From: Clavaria fumosa
Lineage: Eukaryota; Basidiomycota; Agaricomycetes; Agaricales; Clavariaceae
Direction: 5' to 3'
NCBI GenBank assembly: GCA_951802425.1
Contig: OX637797.1
Location: 620,001 to 684,000, forward strand
DNA: 64,000 bases
Shown: positions 55,013-64,000 of the stretch, piece by piece
Position numbering within the stretch: the stretch's first letter is position 1
Layout of the letters: every line of letters begins with the position of its first letter
Notes under the pieces: generated by a model
What the model was told of the DNA's origin: nothing
Database searches by the model: none
What the model saw: the letters and a program-made list of their open reading frames with translations, nothing else
Position numbers and translations under genes: made by a program

Positions 55013-56477
55013 GACCCATTTTCCTATGCAATTCATCAACAGACATCTTCACCATTGCAATATTCGCAGTGATACCAGCAGTAGAGGTCCCTGTGAGTTT
55101 GTACAACCCATTTACTTCAGGGATCCTGGTGATGACTTGGCGAATAGGTGAGGTTGTTGAGATTTCGCACCATGGCCCTTCAAACTGAACTGCAAATCCA
55201 GCTTTAACGATGCGGCTCATCGAAATTAGAGTGAAGGCGACGTCAGGAGCATAGAGGACATCACGGAGGGTGACTTTGGTAATTTTTGAACTGTTGGGTA
55301 GCTCAATAGCAACATTTCCTATCCCAAGAGCTTGGAAAGTGCGTCCATCTGCTGCATTTATTGCCTGGGAGATTGGTCTGAAGGAACTGAACTTGTTTCT
55401 GTCTGCACAGAAGTGGCTGGAGGCTCCAGAATTGATGATTGCGCCTTGTCGAATCGCTGGGACTGAGTATAGGGCAGTTGCTACATCTTCAAATGTTGAT
55501 GTGCAAGTTACTGTGAATGCAAACTCTTTGTCCGAGGAGTCTGGGATCGAATCGGCGATGTTTGCTGATGGTCCTGGCTTAGAACCCTTTGATCCTTTGT
55601 TCTGGTGAGGTCCCTGACCTTCAGCACCTCCTCCAGGTCACCAACAGTCCTCCTTTGTATGTCCTATCTTATGGCAGTTCCAGCATTCGACATTTGACTT
55701 GGAAATTGATTTGGGCTTCCATTTCCCCTTCTGTCCTCTCTGAGGCTTTGAGAATAACGCACTGTCACCCTTGGCAGCTTGCTGACGAATGATGCGGTGT
55801 TCATACTCCTCAAGAAGGTATTGTTTGAGGTCATTGGGGTCTAGATTCATCTTGGTAGCCTTTGCCATGACCATGAGGGATGAAAGGAGTGGTCGAAACG
55901 ATTCTGGAAGTGATCCAACCATCATAGCAGTGAAATCCTCGTCTTTGATCGCTGCTCCCATGCCTGCTAGTCCCTCACGACGCCTCCACATCTCAGAAAG
56001 GTGGGTTTTGATGTCCTCACCCTCTGAGCACTTCATTTCCTGAAGCTGTCGTCGCATATCGACCTGATAGAGAAGAGTCTTCCCTTCACACTCATTGGCA
56101 ACAGCTTCCCACATGTCCTTTGCAGAGGTGAATCGTCCTATGCTCTGAGCAAGGCTGAGGGAAACAGAATTGATGATGATATGACGAGCCAGGTACTCCT
56201 TCATGTCGAATTCCTCAATCTGTTTCTCCCTAGCTTCGATTTGGTCTTCTGTGGCAGGTGTCTTGCCATCTCCAGAGACTACTATGCCATCCACAACAGC
56301 ATATGGGTTCAGCATATTTACCCTGCCTTCGACATGGCCCATCAGACCTCGGGATCCCATTGCAATCAAGACCTTGGTCTTGTAGTCAACCCAATTGGAG
56401 CCATCATTGGCTAACTTGGGAATAGAGATGGAATTCGAACTGGGGAGGGCAGAGTTGGTTAAGGCGCCGGGTCTCAT
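55013..56477 (-). pseudogene. Copia gag and protease region
   Basis: The Gag ORF 56477-55638 (279 aa) begins MRPGALTNSALPSS and has the copia-type Gag core (SNWVDYKTKVLIAMGSRGL, AKDMWEAVANECEGK, LLYQVDMRRQLQEMK). It ends in a CCHC knuckle CWNCHKIGHTKEDC followed by a Trp and a TGA stop. The frame then continues through protease-like INSGASSHFCAD to DVLYAPDVAFTLISMSR and KMSVDELHRKMGHI at 55013. In related elements Gag and Pol are usually one frame, so the TGA may be a mutation. Together with 48690-49113 this is one 3'-truncated element. No LTRs were found. Confidence 0.85.
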
Positions 56478-56744
56478 GATCTATTAGCAGCAATAGAGTA
56501 GATATTAGTCTGAATAGAGTAAGACTAGCAACTCTATCAGTAAAGTAATGAAGAGCAGAACAGTAAGTACTCACTCCTTAGTTCTGGATGAAGCTAAGGA
56601 GTGTGGACGACTATACTAAGGCTTATACCAGCCTGTGGTAGTTATAGTAATGATAATGTGAAACATAAGTAAAACAAGGAGTAGTGAAACTTCCCCTGGA
56701 GTCCATGCTCCATTGTACCAGCCTTCTAGGCCTGTTACTCTTCG
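56478..56744. other. Copia leader or spacer, no gene seen
   Basis: AT-rich sequence upstream of the copia Gag start, with no coding frame. It could be the leader of the copia element, but I could not define an LTR or primer site. Confidence 0.35.
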
Positions 56745-56779
56745 TCATAGCCATCTAGGCTCGTCAAACATCCCCTTAA

Positions 56780-57220
56780 CAGCTCTGTGCAGTTGGAACA
56801 AGAGTGGGGGTTGATGATGCATCAGCACAGCTCGAACAAGAGTGGGAGTCGATGATGCATCAAAGTAGCTCTGTGCAGTTTGAACGAGAGTGGGGGTTGA
56901 TGATGCATCGGCGCGGCTCTGCGCAGTTGGAACGAGAGCAGGGGTCGATGATGCATCAGAGTGGCTCGGAGCAGTTGGAACGAGAGTGGGGGTCGACGAT
57001 GCATCAGAGTGGCTCGGAGCAGTTGGAACGAGAGTGGGGGTCAATGATGCATCAGAGTGGCTTGGAGCAGTTGGAGCGAGAGCGGGGGTTGATGCATCAG
57101 AGTGGCTTGGAGCAGTTGGAGCGAGAGCGGGGGTTGATGCATCAGAGCAGCTTGGAGCAGTAGGAGCGAGAGCGGAGGCCAATGATGCATCAGAGCGGCT
57201 CGGAGCTACAGGGGGATTCG
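56780..57220 (-). repeat. Minisatellite encoding ALAPTAPSHSDAS-like repeats
   Basis: About nine imperfect units of 39-51 bp, each with GATGCATCAGAGTGGCT-like sequence on the plus strand. On the minus strand an open frame of 180 codons (57287-56745) translates them as repeats of the type TPALAPTAPSHSDAS. The frame can be joined to the gene upstream by an intron of about 70 bp (see 57317-58214). Confidence 0.85.
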
Positions 57221-57316
57221 CAGATAGATCTTGAGATCCATCGATGCCGCTTGAGGCTGGTTGCGTATAAGTAAAAGAGAAGAACATAAAGAAATCAGAA
57301 GCTCACAATATATCAT

Positions 57317-58214
57317 TCACAAGTATTCACCAAATGGCACAACAACCTCATGTTGATAACCGGAGTGAAACATCTGAAAGGTTTGATTATTGGCAGTATC
57401 CTCATCCAAGAAGTACCTGCCGCACAAGAAATCTCAGTCAAATGTGCGACAGTTTGATATAAGATACTTACGATGCAACGCCAAGTCCCCCCTTAATAGG
57501 CTGAGGGCCTCTGGTGACAATGAATCCAGTCCAGCCAGTCGTTCTTTTGATGTACTGAAGAAACTCGCCAGCTAGACGGGGCACGTTGTCAATGCCAGTT
57601 TGGGCTTGTTTATCGGTCAGAGGTAAGGCTTCGCTCGATTGCTGTTCCTTGAGGATCTCCACTTTCCATTCCTTCACCATTAATTTCACCTCCTCACTCT
57701 CTTTATCCCATTCAATCTTTGTCAGTTCAGCAATCTTGGCTATCTGTTCATTATGTGAAAGACCTTTACCCACAAACTCCTTGTCGACAATCTCTTTTAC
57801 ATGACTGTTATAAAACATTTTTGAATACACTTGCACGTCTTGGAGAGGGCGAGGCTTGGGTGCCGAAAACTTGACTGCTGCAGCCCTTGTGCATATCGAA
57901 TTGTTGTTCCTCCAACGAAACCAGTTCTTCAATTGCTGCAAGCCATTTCAGCCCCTCATGCCATGATGCACAACTTCGACACTAACCTCGTGCCGGAGTT
58001 TCAGTTTAACTGTTAAAACCGCCTCCTGCTCTTCAGTCAGCTGTTCACGTTCCAGGAATGCATTGTCCTTCTCCAGCCATACTTCAAACCATTCGTGATA
58101 AATCTGGGGCCAAAGTGTTGTCAGTTCCCCAGCCACCTGGGATTCGAAATACTGCGGGAGGCGCTCCATAAGAAACTTCAATTGCACATCTGTTGTCCAC
58201 AATTTCCTGGGCAT
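57317..58214 (-). CDS. Hypothetical Agaricomycete protein, 263 aa
   Basis: Three exons, 58214-57987, 57935-57472 and 57416-57317, with GT..AG introns of 51 and 55 bp and an open joined frame. Features are MPRKLWTTDVQLKFLMERLP, LKNWFRWRNNN, RPLQDVQVYSKMFYNS, FVGKGLSHNEQIAKIAELTK, TGWTGFIVTRGPQP and the end QHEVVVPFGEYL. It resembles a widespread hypothetical family in mushroom genomes that is often found near transposons; function unknown. An alternative fourth exon is possible: a donor at GTGAATAC just before the stop and an acceptor at CAACCAG near 57250 would join the Ala/Pro/Ser repeat frame and extend the protein to 56745. Confidence 0.65.
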
Positions 58215-59240
58215 TGTGCAGCAGGCTGGAAGGAGGCTTCATTGGATATTTATATAAGTAACTCCCATACCACGATGTATGAATTTCGGTTCACAAACAA
58301 TAATATCAGCTCAACAACCCCATACCGCCTTTTCAGCAGGGCTAGGAACACGTTCTATGCAATCTCCACACTCACAACAGTTTTCTGGTACGACTAGTGG
58401 TAAGTCACGCACGCAATGCATCACGATCGGGCACCCACTTAACCTTAGTTCTTTTTGGAATGGCGAATAGACCCTTATGGCTAACTCTCATTCCTTTCTT
58501 CAACAAGACCAGGAACCAGTCTTCCCATGACAACCATGCTGAGGTCACACCTCATTCCCGCTCTCTTTTTTGGCAACACTAAGAACAAACTCTAAAGATG
58601 CAGTGCATCTTCACCGCCTCTGGAAGCACTAGGACCACGAATGTGATTGCGTCATCTATTCTTTCGCCCATAAACATTGTCATGGTCAACTACTCTATTC
58701 CCACTCAGATATGTGATGCATCCCCACCGCACCGCCTATGCATATGCGTTCTCAGGACTAGGAACCTGCAAATGCAAAATGTCCCCGCCACACAGTGACT
58801 CTTACTCCATGTCTTGGTAAGACTTGATTGTGATCGTGTCATGCTGCTGACTCTTACCCTATGTCTAGGAACCCATGAAGGCTGTCAACATGTCAAATAT
58901 GTCGAGGCAACAGCTTCATTCCCACTCCCTTTTGTGCACACTAGGCACCAACTTGCGATTGCAACCACGCTGTGCACCCTCCGCCCATGCGAACATATTG
59001 CAGCAGCACCTCTATTCCTTCAACACTAGGAACGGGCTCAAAAGACATGATGCATCCCCACTGCCTCCGCCAGTGTGAAAATGTCACACATACCCTGTAC
59101 TGGCACATTATGCGATAAGGCTGGCCACACCTTACAAATATGACACCATTCACTGTCACTTTCCCATCGATCCCAACATCCACAAATGACAATAAATATG
59201 GCCCCATTGTCCCCCTCTATGGATAACGTGTTAGCGCAGA
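58215..59240 (+). other. Region with recurring CTAGGAAC motifs, no gene model
   Basis: The motif CTAGGAAC, or close variants, recurs about every 70-170 bp (58343, 58758, 58867, 59023 and weaker sites), often with TTCCCACT and GATGCATCCCCACCGC nearby. Some have plausible donors upstream (GTAAGACTTG near 58818, acceptor TCTAG at 58867, branch-like CTGAC), so decayed intron-exon repeats are possible. No convincing coding frame was found. Confidence 0.4.
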
Positions 59241-59339
59241 TACTTTCCTGACTCGAAAGTGAGTATTGCAATTGGCCTTTTCCACCTACTGAACTTCTTA
59301 TACAGGCCTCAAGCTCGCCACGAACCGTTCTCAAAGCCC

Positions 59340-59733
59340 GTGTGATCTTCCGGCCACCATTTCCGAGCAGCAGCAAAGCAATGAAAATTCTGATGCCAGC
59401 TCATCCAATCTTGAAAGAGCGGTTCATTGCACTACCTGTACTTGCCACCTCCACAAAGAGGAGGAAGTCACTGCCGATGTTCCCAAGGTGAACCCTTCCG
59501 AGTGGTGGTATACCGTCTCAAAAGGTCGTGAAGTTGGAGTGTTCCAAGATTGGTAAGCCATTATCGAGCTCATAATGCTAACTAACCTCTTCTTTAGGCA
59601 CACTGTTCTACCCCTTGTTAGTGCTGTAAGCGGAGCATGTTATCGATGTCACAAAAGCAGGGGAATGGCGGAAATGGCTTTCGCAGCAGGATGCCATCAT
59701 CCTGTCATCTTGACGCCAATGGGACTAGGCTGA
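59340..59733 (+). pseudogene. RNase H1 N-terminal (viroplasmin-like) domain fragment
   Basis: An exon ending at 59552 reads NENSDASSSNLERAVHC, CTCHLHKEEE and WWYTVSKGREVGVFQDW. A 45-bp intron (59553-59597, branch GCTAACTAACC) follows, then HTVLPLVSAVSGACYRCHKS and a stop at 59731-59733. The W-Y-x-V-x-x-G-R-x-x-G-V-F pattern followed by V-S-G-A resembles the small RNase H1 N-terminal / viroplasmin-like domain found in many mushroom hypothetical proteins. Its start was not located and only part of the domain is present. Confidence 0.5.
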
Positions 59734-59864
59734 ATCCGGTGCCTCTCTTGTTCTCTCCCTTGCTACCACTATCCCGTTCCCTCACTGCCCTTATCCCTTC
59801 CCTTCCTTGTTGTACCATCTCCCCACCAACTGCTGCTTCCCTTCTCATCACCATTGTGACCATG

Positions 59865-60161
59865 TGACAGTGTCCTAGATACTTTCATCCCCTCCCTATG
59901 GGTGTCATCGCCAGACTACTACCTTGTTCTGAGCCATTACCATATTGCCATACTCTAGTATATATACATGTAGATAAACAGCATGTATTCCCCAGACTTG
60001 TTACTTTTGAATACCACCACTCTAGTCCTCCTGCCCAGCTAGCCTGCCCAGGAATCCCTGGCAATGAGAATCGTAACATAGTAACAAGTCTCCCCATAAC
60101 CACCTCCCCACCCGGACCTGGTTATCTTTCACACTGGATTCCTACTCAACCTTCATAACAT
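59865..60161 (+). repeat. Candidate 5' LTR of gypsy element 3
   Basis: The sequence TGTGACAGTGTCC..CATAACA, about 297 bp, contains GTATATATACATG as a TATA candidate and lies directly upstream of the element-3 ORFs. The partner LTR is beyond the window, so the boundaries are a guess. Confidence 0.4.
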
Positions 60162-60283
60162 GAACCAATGATCCCGACGACCACGCCTTTAGACAGTGGC
60201 AATATGCCTTGCACCTACCACCTCCTCCTGGACTATTAGAGTCATGAGAAACTTGGCGACGACGACGCCTGTGTTATATCGAC

Positions 60284-60982
60284 ATGCGTACCCCGACTGC
60301 AATTACCCAAACGAACCCTCCGCAATACAACCGCTACCCCCGGAGTACCGTCTACCAAGCTGTTGAGTGTCAGTTCATCCCAACTAGAATACTGACCTCC
60401 CATGCCATCCATCAACAACAACTGTTCGAAAGCTACACTACTACCAAGTTCGTACAAACCCTACAAGAACGACTCTTTGACCTTTGGGTAGAACAACAGG
60501 AACAAGACATTGCTGAGGACCTAGAGGGCCTCAATGTCGAAGACATCGACAATATCCCGACCCTGGCCTCCACCAAAGCCAGCCCATCTCTGTGCCCCAC
60601 CTTGCCCATACCCGCCACCCACACTTTCTCCAACAAGTGCACGCAGACACAACCCTCCGAGTGCTTCATCTCTGTCACTGGCTACCAAACCAAGTACCTT
60701 GTTGATACTGCTACCCAATCCATCGTGGACTGGAAACCTCGTTCCTCTATCCCCTATCCCCCCATTCCTAGCCAAAGATCCAGGATCCCCCTTAACATTC
60801 CCATCACCACCATTACCCCAACCAACATCCCCGACCTTCTCGCCGCCAGACACCAAGCCACCGTCAACATACCACAGCCCGAACCTCTCGACCCATTCGT
60901 CAACACCAAAAATGTCAAATCCCCAAGGCCCAGCTCCATCTCATCAATCGAACCATATGACCTCAACAGTGACAGCGAGTAG
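60284..60982 (+). CDS. Leader ORF of gypsy element 3
   Basis: A 232-aa open frame begins MRTPTAITQTNPPQYNR, with an acidic helix (LFDLWVEQQEQDIAEDLEGL) and a Pro/Ser-rich second half ending SSIEPYDLNSDSE. It stops at 60982 inside the start of the Gag region, in another frame. It may be an N-terminal extension of Gag or a separate small ORF as seen in some basidiomycete gypsy elements. Confidence 0.5.
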   Translation: MRTPTAITQTNPPQYNRYPRSTVYQAVECQFIPTRILTSHAIHQQQLFESYTTTKFVQTLQERLFDLWVEQQEQDIAEDLEGLNVEDIDNIPTLASTKASPSLCPTLPIPATHTFSNKCTQTQPSECFISVTGYQTKYLVDTATQSIVDWKPRSSIPYPPIPSQRSRIPLNIPITTITPTNIPDLLAARHQATVNIPQPEPLDPFVNTKNVKSPRPSSISSIEPYDLNSDSE

Positions 60983-63900
60983 TGGTCTCATGGTGAGAGA
61001 CTTCGATGGGGACAAGACAATGTACTGCACCTTCAAGTGCCAGTTCGCCCTCCTCTTCATGGGTGAGCCTGAAAGATACAAGACCGATGTGAAGAAAATT
61101 TACTTCATACTCAACAAGATGAGTCTCAGGTATGCTGGTGACTGGGCCAATGCCCGAGTCGACCACATCTTGGAGATGGAAGGAACAGGTAGCTGGAACA
61201 ATTTTATCAATGACCTTGACAATAAATTCCTGGACACAGCCAATGAAACAAGAGCCCTCACTGACCTCCAGAAGCTCTGCCAGTTGGGGAAGACTGCCTG
61301 GGAATTCTTTATGGAATTCGACCGCCTTTACCGCCAGGAACACCTCAGCATCACACACCATGAGTCAGTACTAATCGAGTACCTCAAGAATGGCCTCAAC
61401 CAACCCTTGGTTGAGAAAATGTACAGTAGTGATGCCCTCCCCAATACCTACATCGGATGGAGGAACAAGGCCATTTGAATGGACGACCTATGGCAGGAGT
61501 TCAAATCCCTTCGAAAGGCCCGTGCTCCGATTCCCCCCTCTTGCCCCACCACTTCTCCAAATCGAGCCCCCGCTGCACCCACGACTGCTCCTAACCACGA
61601 TGCTATGATTGTTGACCGCTCCCGACCCAAGCCTGCTGAGGCACAGTGTTACAACTGTTGAGGCTTCGGTCACATCTCGAAAAACTGCCCACTTCTGCCC
61701 ACTTGACACACCCAACAGGTCCGAGGAGTCATCTCCCTCCCTGCTCCGATCACCCCAAATCCTGCAACAGTTCAGGGTGAGGAGATGGAGCAAGCACAAG
61801 CTGAGATAGCAAGGTTAAGAGATCTGGTCGAGGTCAGAGACAAACAGATTGCGGATTTTGGAAACAGCGAAGAATAAGTTCAGCTTCTTCGCCGAGAATC
61901 AGTTATGTACCCCCCCATGACATCGCACCCAATAAATCGGTCCTGGTGACCCCTTCTCTGCCCTCTAGACTGAACCTGAGGAAAGAGAAAGTCAAGGCTA
62001 ACCCCAAAAGGCCTTGCATGGAAATACCCATAACAATGGAAAACCCAAGTAACAGACAAAGGAGGCTGGGATATGCTCTTGTAGACTCTGGATATTTGGC
62101 CTCTGCGATTGACAAGAAATATGCCCAGAGCCTGGGGCTGAAGCTTCATGACCTTCCACAGCTGCTGTACTCGATCAATGCTGATGGGTCTTCCAACGCA
62201 CTAGGGATGGTAACCAAGACTGCAGACCTCATCATCTCTATTGGACAGAGCTTCCACCAACGGATCACCCTCCTGGTCAGACAGTTCCACCCCCCGCACC
62301 TGTATCTTGGAGACGACTGGCTGAGAAAGAATAACCCCACCATCGACTGGGTTGAACAAACCATCGAGTTTCCCCCAGAGCCAAGAGTAGCATTGACACA
62401 ACTAGCCTTTGTCGATACTCCCGTTCCTCCCTACCATGAGGAGTTCCCGACCGTCTTCTCCATTGAGGAGTTCTCGAAGCTGCCCCCATCACAAGGTGCC
62501 ATTGACCACCCCATTGAATTACAGGAGGGGGCCATACCCAAACGCTCTAAGATCTACTCGATACCACATGCCTATTATCCAGAGCTGAGACCTCAATGCA
62601 GTGACGAAGAAAGATGCACACCCACTCCCCCTGATACGAGATATCCTTGACACTCTCAAGGGAAAGACCTTCTTTTCCAAGATGGACATTGTACAGGGAT
62701 TCAACAACATCCAAATCAGAGAAGGAGATGAATGGATGACAGTGTTCATCTGCCCTGAGGGACAATTCGAGTATATGGTCATGGGCTTCGGACTTACCAA
62801 CGCTCCCGCATGCTTTCAGCGATTCATGAATGCTATCCTCTGAGAAGAAATCGCCACAGGTCACGTACATGTTTATATCGACGACATTCTCATCCATACC
62901 CCAGACTTAGAAACACATCAAAGAATTACTCAGGCCATCCTCCACAGACTCACCCAGAACTCGCTCTGCTTGAGGTTGGAGAAGTGCCAGTTCCAGAGAA
63001 GCGAAGTCGAATTCCTAGGGCACTATATCTGGCATGGACACATTGAGAAGTCAGAACAACTATGCACAGGCATTAGGGAATGGCCTACCCCATGATGCAA
63101 GAAAGACGTGCAGAAGTTCCTGGGATTCCTCAACTACTTCAGGGGACACATTCCGGATTTCACTTCAACCGCCATCCCCCTCCACCAGCTCACCAGAAAT
63201 AAAGACTGGCAATGGGAACGAGAGGAAAAGGCTGCCTTTGACTGACTCGTCCAACAACTACTTGATGGATGACAAACAATGGTGCCAAAGGATGAGGGCC
63301 AATCATGCCAACCTAGCATACTTCCAGAAACCCAACCCGCTCAATGGATGACAGAATCAATGGAGAGGACTCCTGGCCCTGTACCACTTCGAGATCAAGC
63401 ACCAGCCGGGCAAGACCAACACCGCCGCTGACGCACTCTCCTGTCGACCTGATCATGATGACATGATGACCCCCCTCATAACTCCCTTACTGCCGGACAC
63501 CCTCTTCAAGTCTGCGACTGAATTGAGCCTCCTGGACCGCATCAAAGCCGCCCAGGCCGAATCAACCCACGGTCCTGCCATCATACAAGAATCTGATGGA
63601 CTCAAGTACTATTGAAATAAGATTTGGGTTCCCCTCCACCACGATGCCCCCTTGGCCAGTCACCCAGGAATGCACAAGACCAGCAAGAATGTCCAACAGA
63701 ACTTCGATTGGCCAGGACTCAATAAGGATGTACAGGCCCAGACCCAATGATGCTGGCACTGTCAGTGAAACAAGATCAACTGTGCTGGAAACTGACCCAC
63801 CTTGCACCCTTTCCCAGCCCCGCTCCAACCATGGGATGAGATAAGTTGGGATATTGTAGGTCTGCTGAACCCCTCGGAAGGTTACGATGGAGTCTTGGTC

Positions 63901-64000
63901 ATCCGCGACCGTGGTACACGATCCTCCTTGTTGGAACCAATCTGTTAGACTTTCACCACGTCACCTCGTCACACCCCCCTTTTACCCCTTCACACCACGT
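60950..64000 (+). pseudogene. Gypsy element 3 gag-pol, many TGA stops, runs off the window
   Basis: Order: Gag (DGDKTMYCTFKCQFALLFMG, WNNFINDLDNKF), a knuckle with an internal stop (CYNC-stop-GFGHISKNC), protease (ALVDSGYLASAID, LGDDWLRKNNPTIDW), reverse transcriptase (FSKMDIVQGFNNIQI, FGLTNAPACFQRFMN, YIDDILIH), a shortened RNase H (LAYFQKPNPLNG, HQPGKTNTAADALS) and the start of integrase (SHPGMHKTSKN, WDEISWDIVGLL). At least eight in-frame stops, mostly TGA at positions where relatives carry R or W, and a deletion within RNase H make it non-functional. YIDD replaces the more usual YVDD. It belongs to a different gypsy family from elements 1 and 2. Confidence 0.85.

Noticed and set aside
56804..57234. 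Plus-strand ORFs with EWGSMMHQS and VGVDDASEWLGAVGTR repeats
   Set aside because: They are translations of the minisatellite on the strand opposite to the neighbouring gene.
1..64000. tRNA, rRNA or other structured RNA genes
   Set aside because: I looked for cloverleaf-like and conserved rRNA sequence and recognised none. A covariance-model scan would be decisive.

Overview
The window is eukaryotic nuclear DNA, most likely from a mushroom-forming basidiomycete (Agaricomycetes). The evidence is short GT..AG introns of about 45-70 bp, chromodomain Ty3/gypsy elements, an HGDIK-type kinase family, a fungal alpha-kinase, a Tnp2-type transposase and a DDX60-like helicase. All splice models, identities and repeat units were worked out by eye.

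Layout. 0-6.4 kb: an intact gypsy chromovirus (minus strand) nested in a relic of its own family. 6.4-9.2 kb: a broken Tnp2/CACTA transposase. 9.3-14.2 kb: a spliced kinase gene (K1) beside a tandemly amplified IWS1-like relic that carries a solo LTR. 14.4-17.0 kb: an element with terminal inverted repeats filled by long triplet arrays. 17.0-22.5 kb: an alpha-kinase gene, a 695-bp near-perfect palindrome and an integrase-core gene. 22.6-32.5 kb: an inverted second copy of the IWS1-kinase block (K2), a third kinase (K3), kinase fragments, a MITE and an eS12 ribosomal-protein relic. 34.3-42.7 kb: the most unusual locus, described below. 43-45.4 kb: a gypsy relic split by a hAT-type MITE. 46.1-56.5 kb: a DDX60-like helicase remnant fused to a copia element that is itself split by a complete gypsy element. 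56.8-59.7 kb: a small hypothetical gene, a minisatellite and a viroplasmin-like relic. 59.9-64 kb: a gypsy element full of TGA stops, running off the window end.

The main discovery candidate is the plus-strand locus at 34308-42688. Its first 6.8 kb consist of about 73 short introns (47-66 bp), nearly all starting GTGAG and ending in CAG, separated by microexons of 6-99 bp. Every internal exon I parsed is a multiple of three, all introns after the first are phase 0, and the joined frame stays open for about 960 codons before running in frame into an ordinary exon. Downstream exons encode several membrane segments, a Cys-rich stretch and a charged helix. The introns resemble each other more than the exons do, and at least one appears to have been deleted and absorbed into coding sequence. 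It looks like a fungal microexon gene built by amplification of exon-intron units or introner-like sequences.

Other points of note: three apparently intact kinase genes with a C-terminal C2H2 finger, a self-priming signal in the gypsy elements that co-varies between two family members, and several insertions datable by target-site duplications or by empty paralogous sites.
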